Origin: Spirochaetaceae bacterium
GTDB taxonomy: Bacteria > Spirochaetota > Spirochaetia > Treponematales > Treponemataceae
NCBI GenBank assembly: GCA_031290725.1
Contig: JAITMZ010000035.1
Coordinates: 1-6,375 of the forward strand
Length of the DNA: 6,375 nt
Direction of reading: 5' to 3'
In this document: one piece after another, positions 5,257 through 6,375 of the stretch
Layout: each line of letters opens with the position of its first letter
Position numbering within the stretch: the stretch's first letter is position 1
Program-made: the position numbers and the translations under genes
The notes under the pieces: generated by a model
What the model was told of the DNA's origin: nothing
Databases searched by the model: none
What the model saw: only the letters and a program-made list of their open reading frames with translations

Positions 5257-6375
5257 TCAAGCGGTTTTTCCGCAATGGAGTACGTTTCTTCAGGCGGGGA
5301 AAAGTGGATCGGACATGTCCATCAGACATGTGGTAAAACGGAGGGGAGAAGTTGAGGGCTATGATCGCGCAAAAATCGCCGGTGCGATCGGTAAGGCTAT
5401 CGTTGCGGTGGAGGGGCAGGGTGACCCAGGCCGGGCGGAACTGCTTACCGGGGCGGTGGAGGAAAAACTCCGAGCGCTCATGGCAAGCCGCCACGCCAAT
5501 TCAATCCCGGCGATTGAGGAAATCCAGGACATCGTGGAGACCGTCCTCATCGAACACAATGAAGTAAAGGTATCCAAGGCATATATCCTGTACCGCGCCC
5601 ACCATGAGGCGATTCGGGATGCCCAAAAGCTGATGCTGGACATCAATAAAACCATGGACGGGTACCTGAATCGTTCTGACTGGCGGGTGAATGAAAATGC
5701 TAACGTGAATTTTTCCTTGGGCGGTCTGATTTTGCACAATTCGGGGACCATCACGGCCAACTATTGGCTCAAAAACATTTATTCAAAAGAAATCGCCGAA
5801 GCTCACCAGAGCGCGGCGATGCACATCCACGACCTGTCCATGTTTTCGGGGTATTGCGCGGGCTGGTCAATCCGGCAGCTCATCCGCGAGGGGCTGGGCG
5901 GTGTGCCCGACAAGATCACCTCCACGCCTGCGGGGCATCTGTCTACCCTGGTGAACCAGATCGTCAACTTTTTAGGGATCATGCAAAACGAGTGGGCCGG
6001 CGCCCAGGCTTTCAGTTCCTTTGACACCTATCTGGCCCCCTTCGTCAAGGCGGACAAGATGAGCGAAAAGGAAGTGCGCCAATGCATCCAAAGCTTTATC
6101 TACGGCGTCAACACCCCGTCTCGGTGGGGAAGCCAGGCACCCTTCACCAACATCACCCTGGACTGGGTGGTGCCCGAGGATCTTCGGAACACCGCTGCGG
6201 TGGTGGGGGGCAAAGATTTGGACTTTACCTACGGGGACTGCCAGGAAGAGATGGGGGTGATCAACAAGGTGTTTATCGAGCTTATGCTGGAGGGCGACGC
6301 GGCGGGCCGGGGTTTCCAATACCCCATCCCCACCTACAACATCACCAAGGATTTTGACTGGGACAGCCCCAACAC
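5249..6375 (+). CDS. nrdD: Anaerobic ribonucleoside-triphosphate reductase NrdD, 5' part
   Basis: The frame is open from ATG 5249 to the right edge, 375 codons, about half of a normal NrdD. After a leader of about 24 residues comes an ATP-cone (about 25-118: VVKRRGEVEGYDRAKIAGAI), the allosteric activity site. The catalytic domain follows, with the class III motifs MHIHDLSMFSGYCAGWS (191-207), SFIYGVNTPSRWGSQAPFTN (282-301) and a QYPIPTYNITKDFDW stretch (357-371). Cys203 lies where the family's first active-site cysteine is expected. The C-terminal zinc site and glycyl-radical loop are beyond the edge. The enzyme makes dNTPs from NTPs without oxygen, using a glycyl radical installed by the radical-SAM activase NrdG, whose gene often follows. 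The ATG overlaps the end of nrdR by 8 bp, with AGGAG six bases upstream, so the two are translated from one message and probably repressed together by NrdR. The partial state is due to the window edge; no frameshift is seen. Confidence 0.95.
   Translation, partial: MSNQAVFPQWSTFLQAGKSGSDMSIRHVVKRRGEVEGYDRAKIAGAIGKAIVAVEGQGDPGRAELLTGAVEEKLRALMASRHANSIPAIEEIQDIVETVLIEHNEVKVSKAYILYRAHHEAIRDAQKLMLDINKTMDGYLNRSDWRVNENANVNFSLGGLILHNSGTITANYWLKNIYSKEIAEAHQSAAMHIHDLSMFSGYCAGWSIRQLIREGLGGVPDKITSTPAGHLSTLVNQIVNFLGIMQNEWAGAQAFSSFDTYLAPFVKADKMSEKEVRQCIQSFIYGVNTPSRWGSQAPFTNITLDWVVPEDLRNTAAVVGGKDLDFTYGDCQEEMGVINKVFIELMLEGDAAGRGFQYPIPTYNITKDFDWDSPN

Overview
The window reads as a piece of a bacterial chromosome carrying one leftward gene pair, one rightward membrane-protein gene and the start of an anaerobic ribonucleotide-reductase operon. 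The class III (oxygen-sensitive) reductase points to an anaerobe. A spirochaete of the Treponema group would fit the loose lipobox, the PrgY-like TraB protein and the moderate-to-high GC with AT-rich control regions, but no rRNA or marker gene is present, so the taxon is a low-to-moderate confidence inference.

Layout. Positions 1-161 are a tandem array of seven 23-bp units in three ordered sequence classes; it probably continues past the left edge. Positions 202-2844 on the minus strand hold two genes whose stop and start abut: a GTG-started TPR lipoprotein (1399-2844), then a TraB/PrgY-family membrane protein (202-1398). The repeat array lies just 3' of that pair. A 45-bp gap (2845-2889) separates this pair from a divergent gene (2890-4638) for a 582-residue single-pass membrane protein of no family I recognise. 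Promoter-like elements for the two directions overlap here, and the rightward one would give an almost leaderless mRNA. Positions 4639-4791 are a very AT-rich intergenic region with a strong sigma-70-type promoter, a perfect 16-bp palindrome and two candidate NrdR boxes. Then come nrdR (4792-5256) and, overlapping it by 8 bp, the 5' part of nrdD (5249 to the right edge).

How the parts work together. NrdR is a zinc-ribbon/ATP-cone repressor of ribonucleotide-reductase genes and NrdD is one of its usual targets, so nrdR-nrdD looks like a self-regulated dNTP-supply operon; nrdG would be expected beyond the right edge. The TPR lipoprotein and TraB protein are almost certainly co-transcribed, and their predicted locations suggest a joint envelope role that cannot be specified from sequence. 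The window is mostly ordinary housekeeping and envelope genes. The least explained elements are the class-switching 23-bp array, the orphan 582-residue protein and the TPR-TraB pairing.
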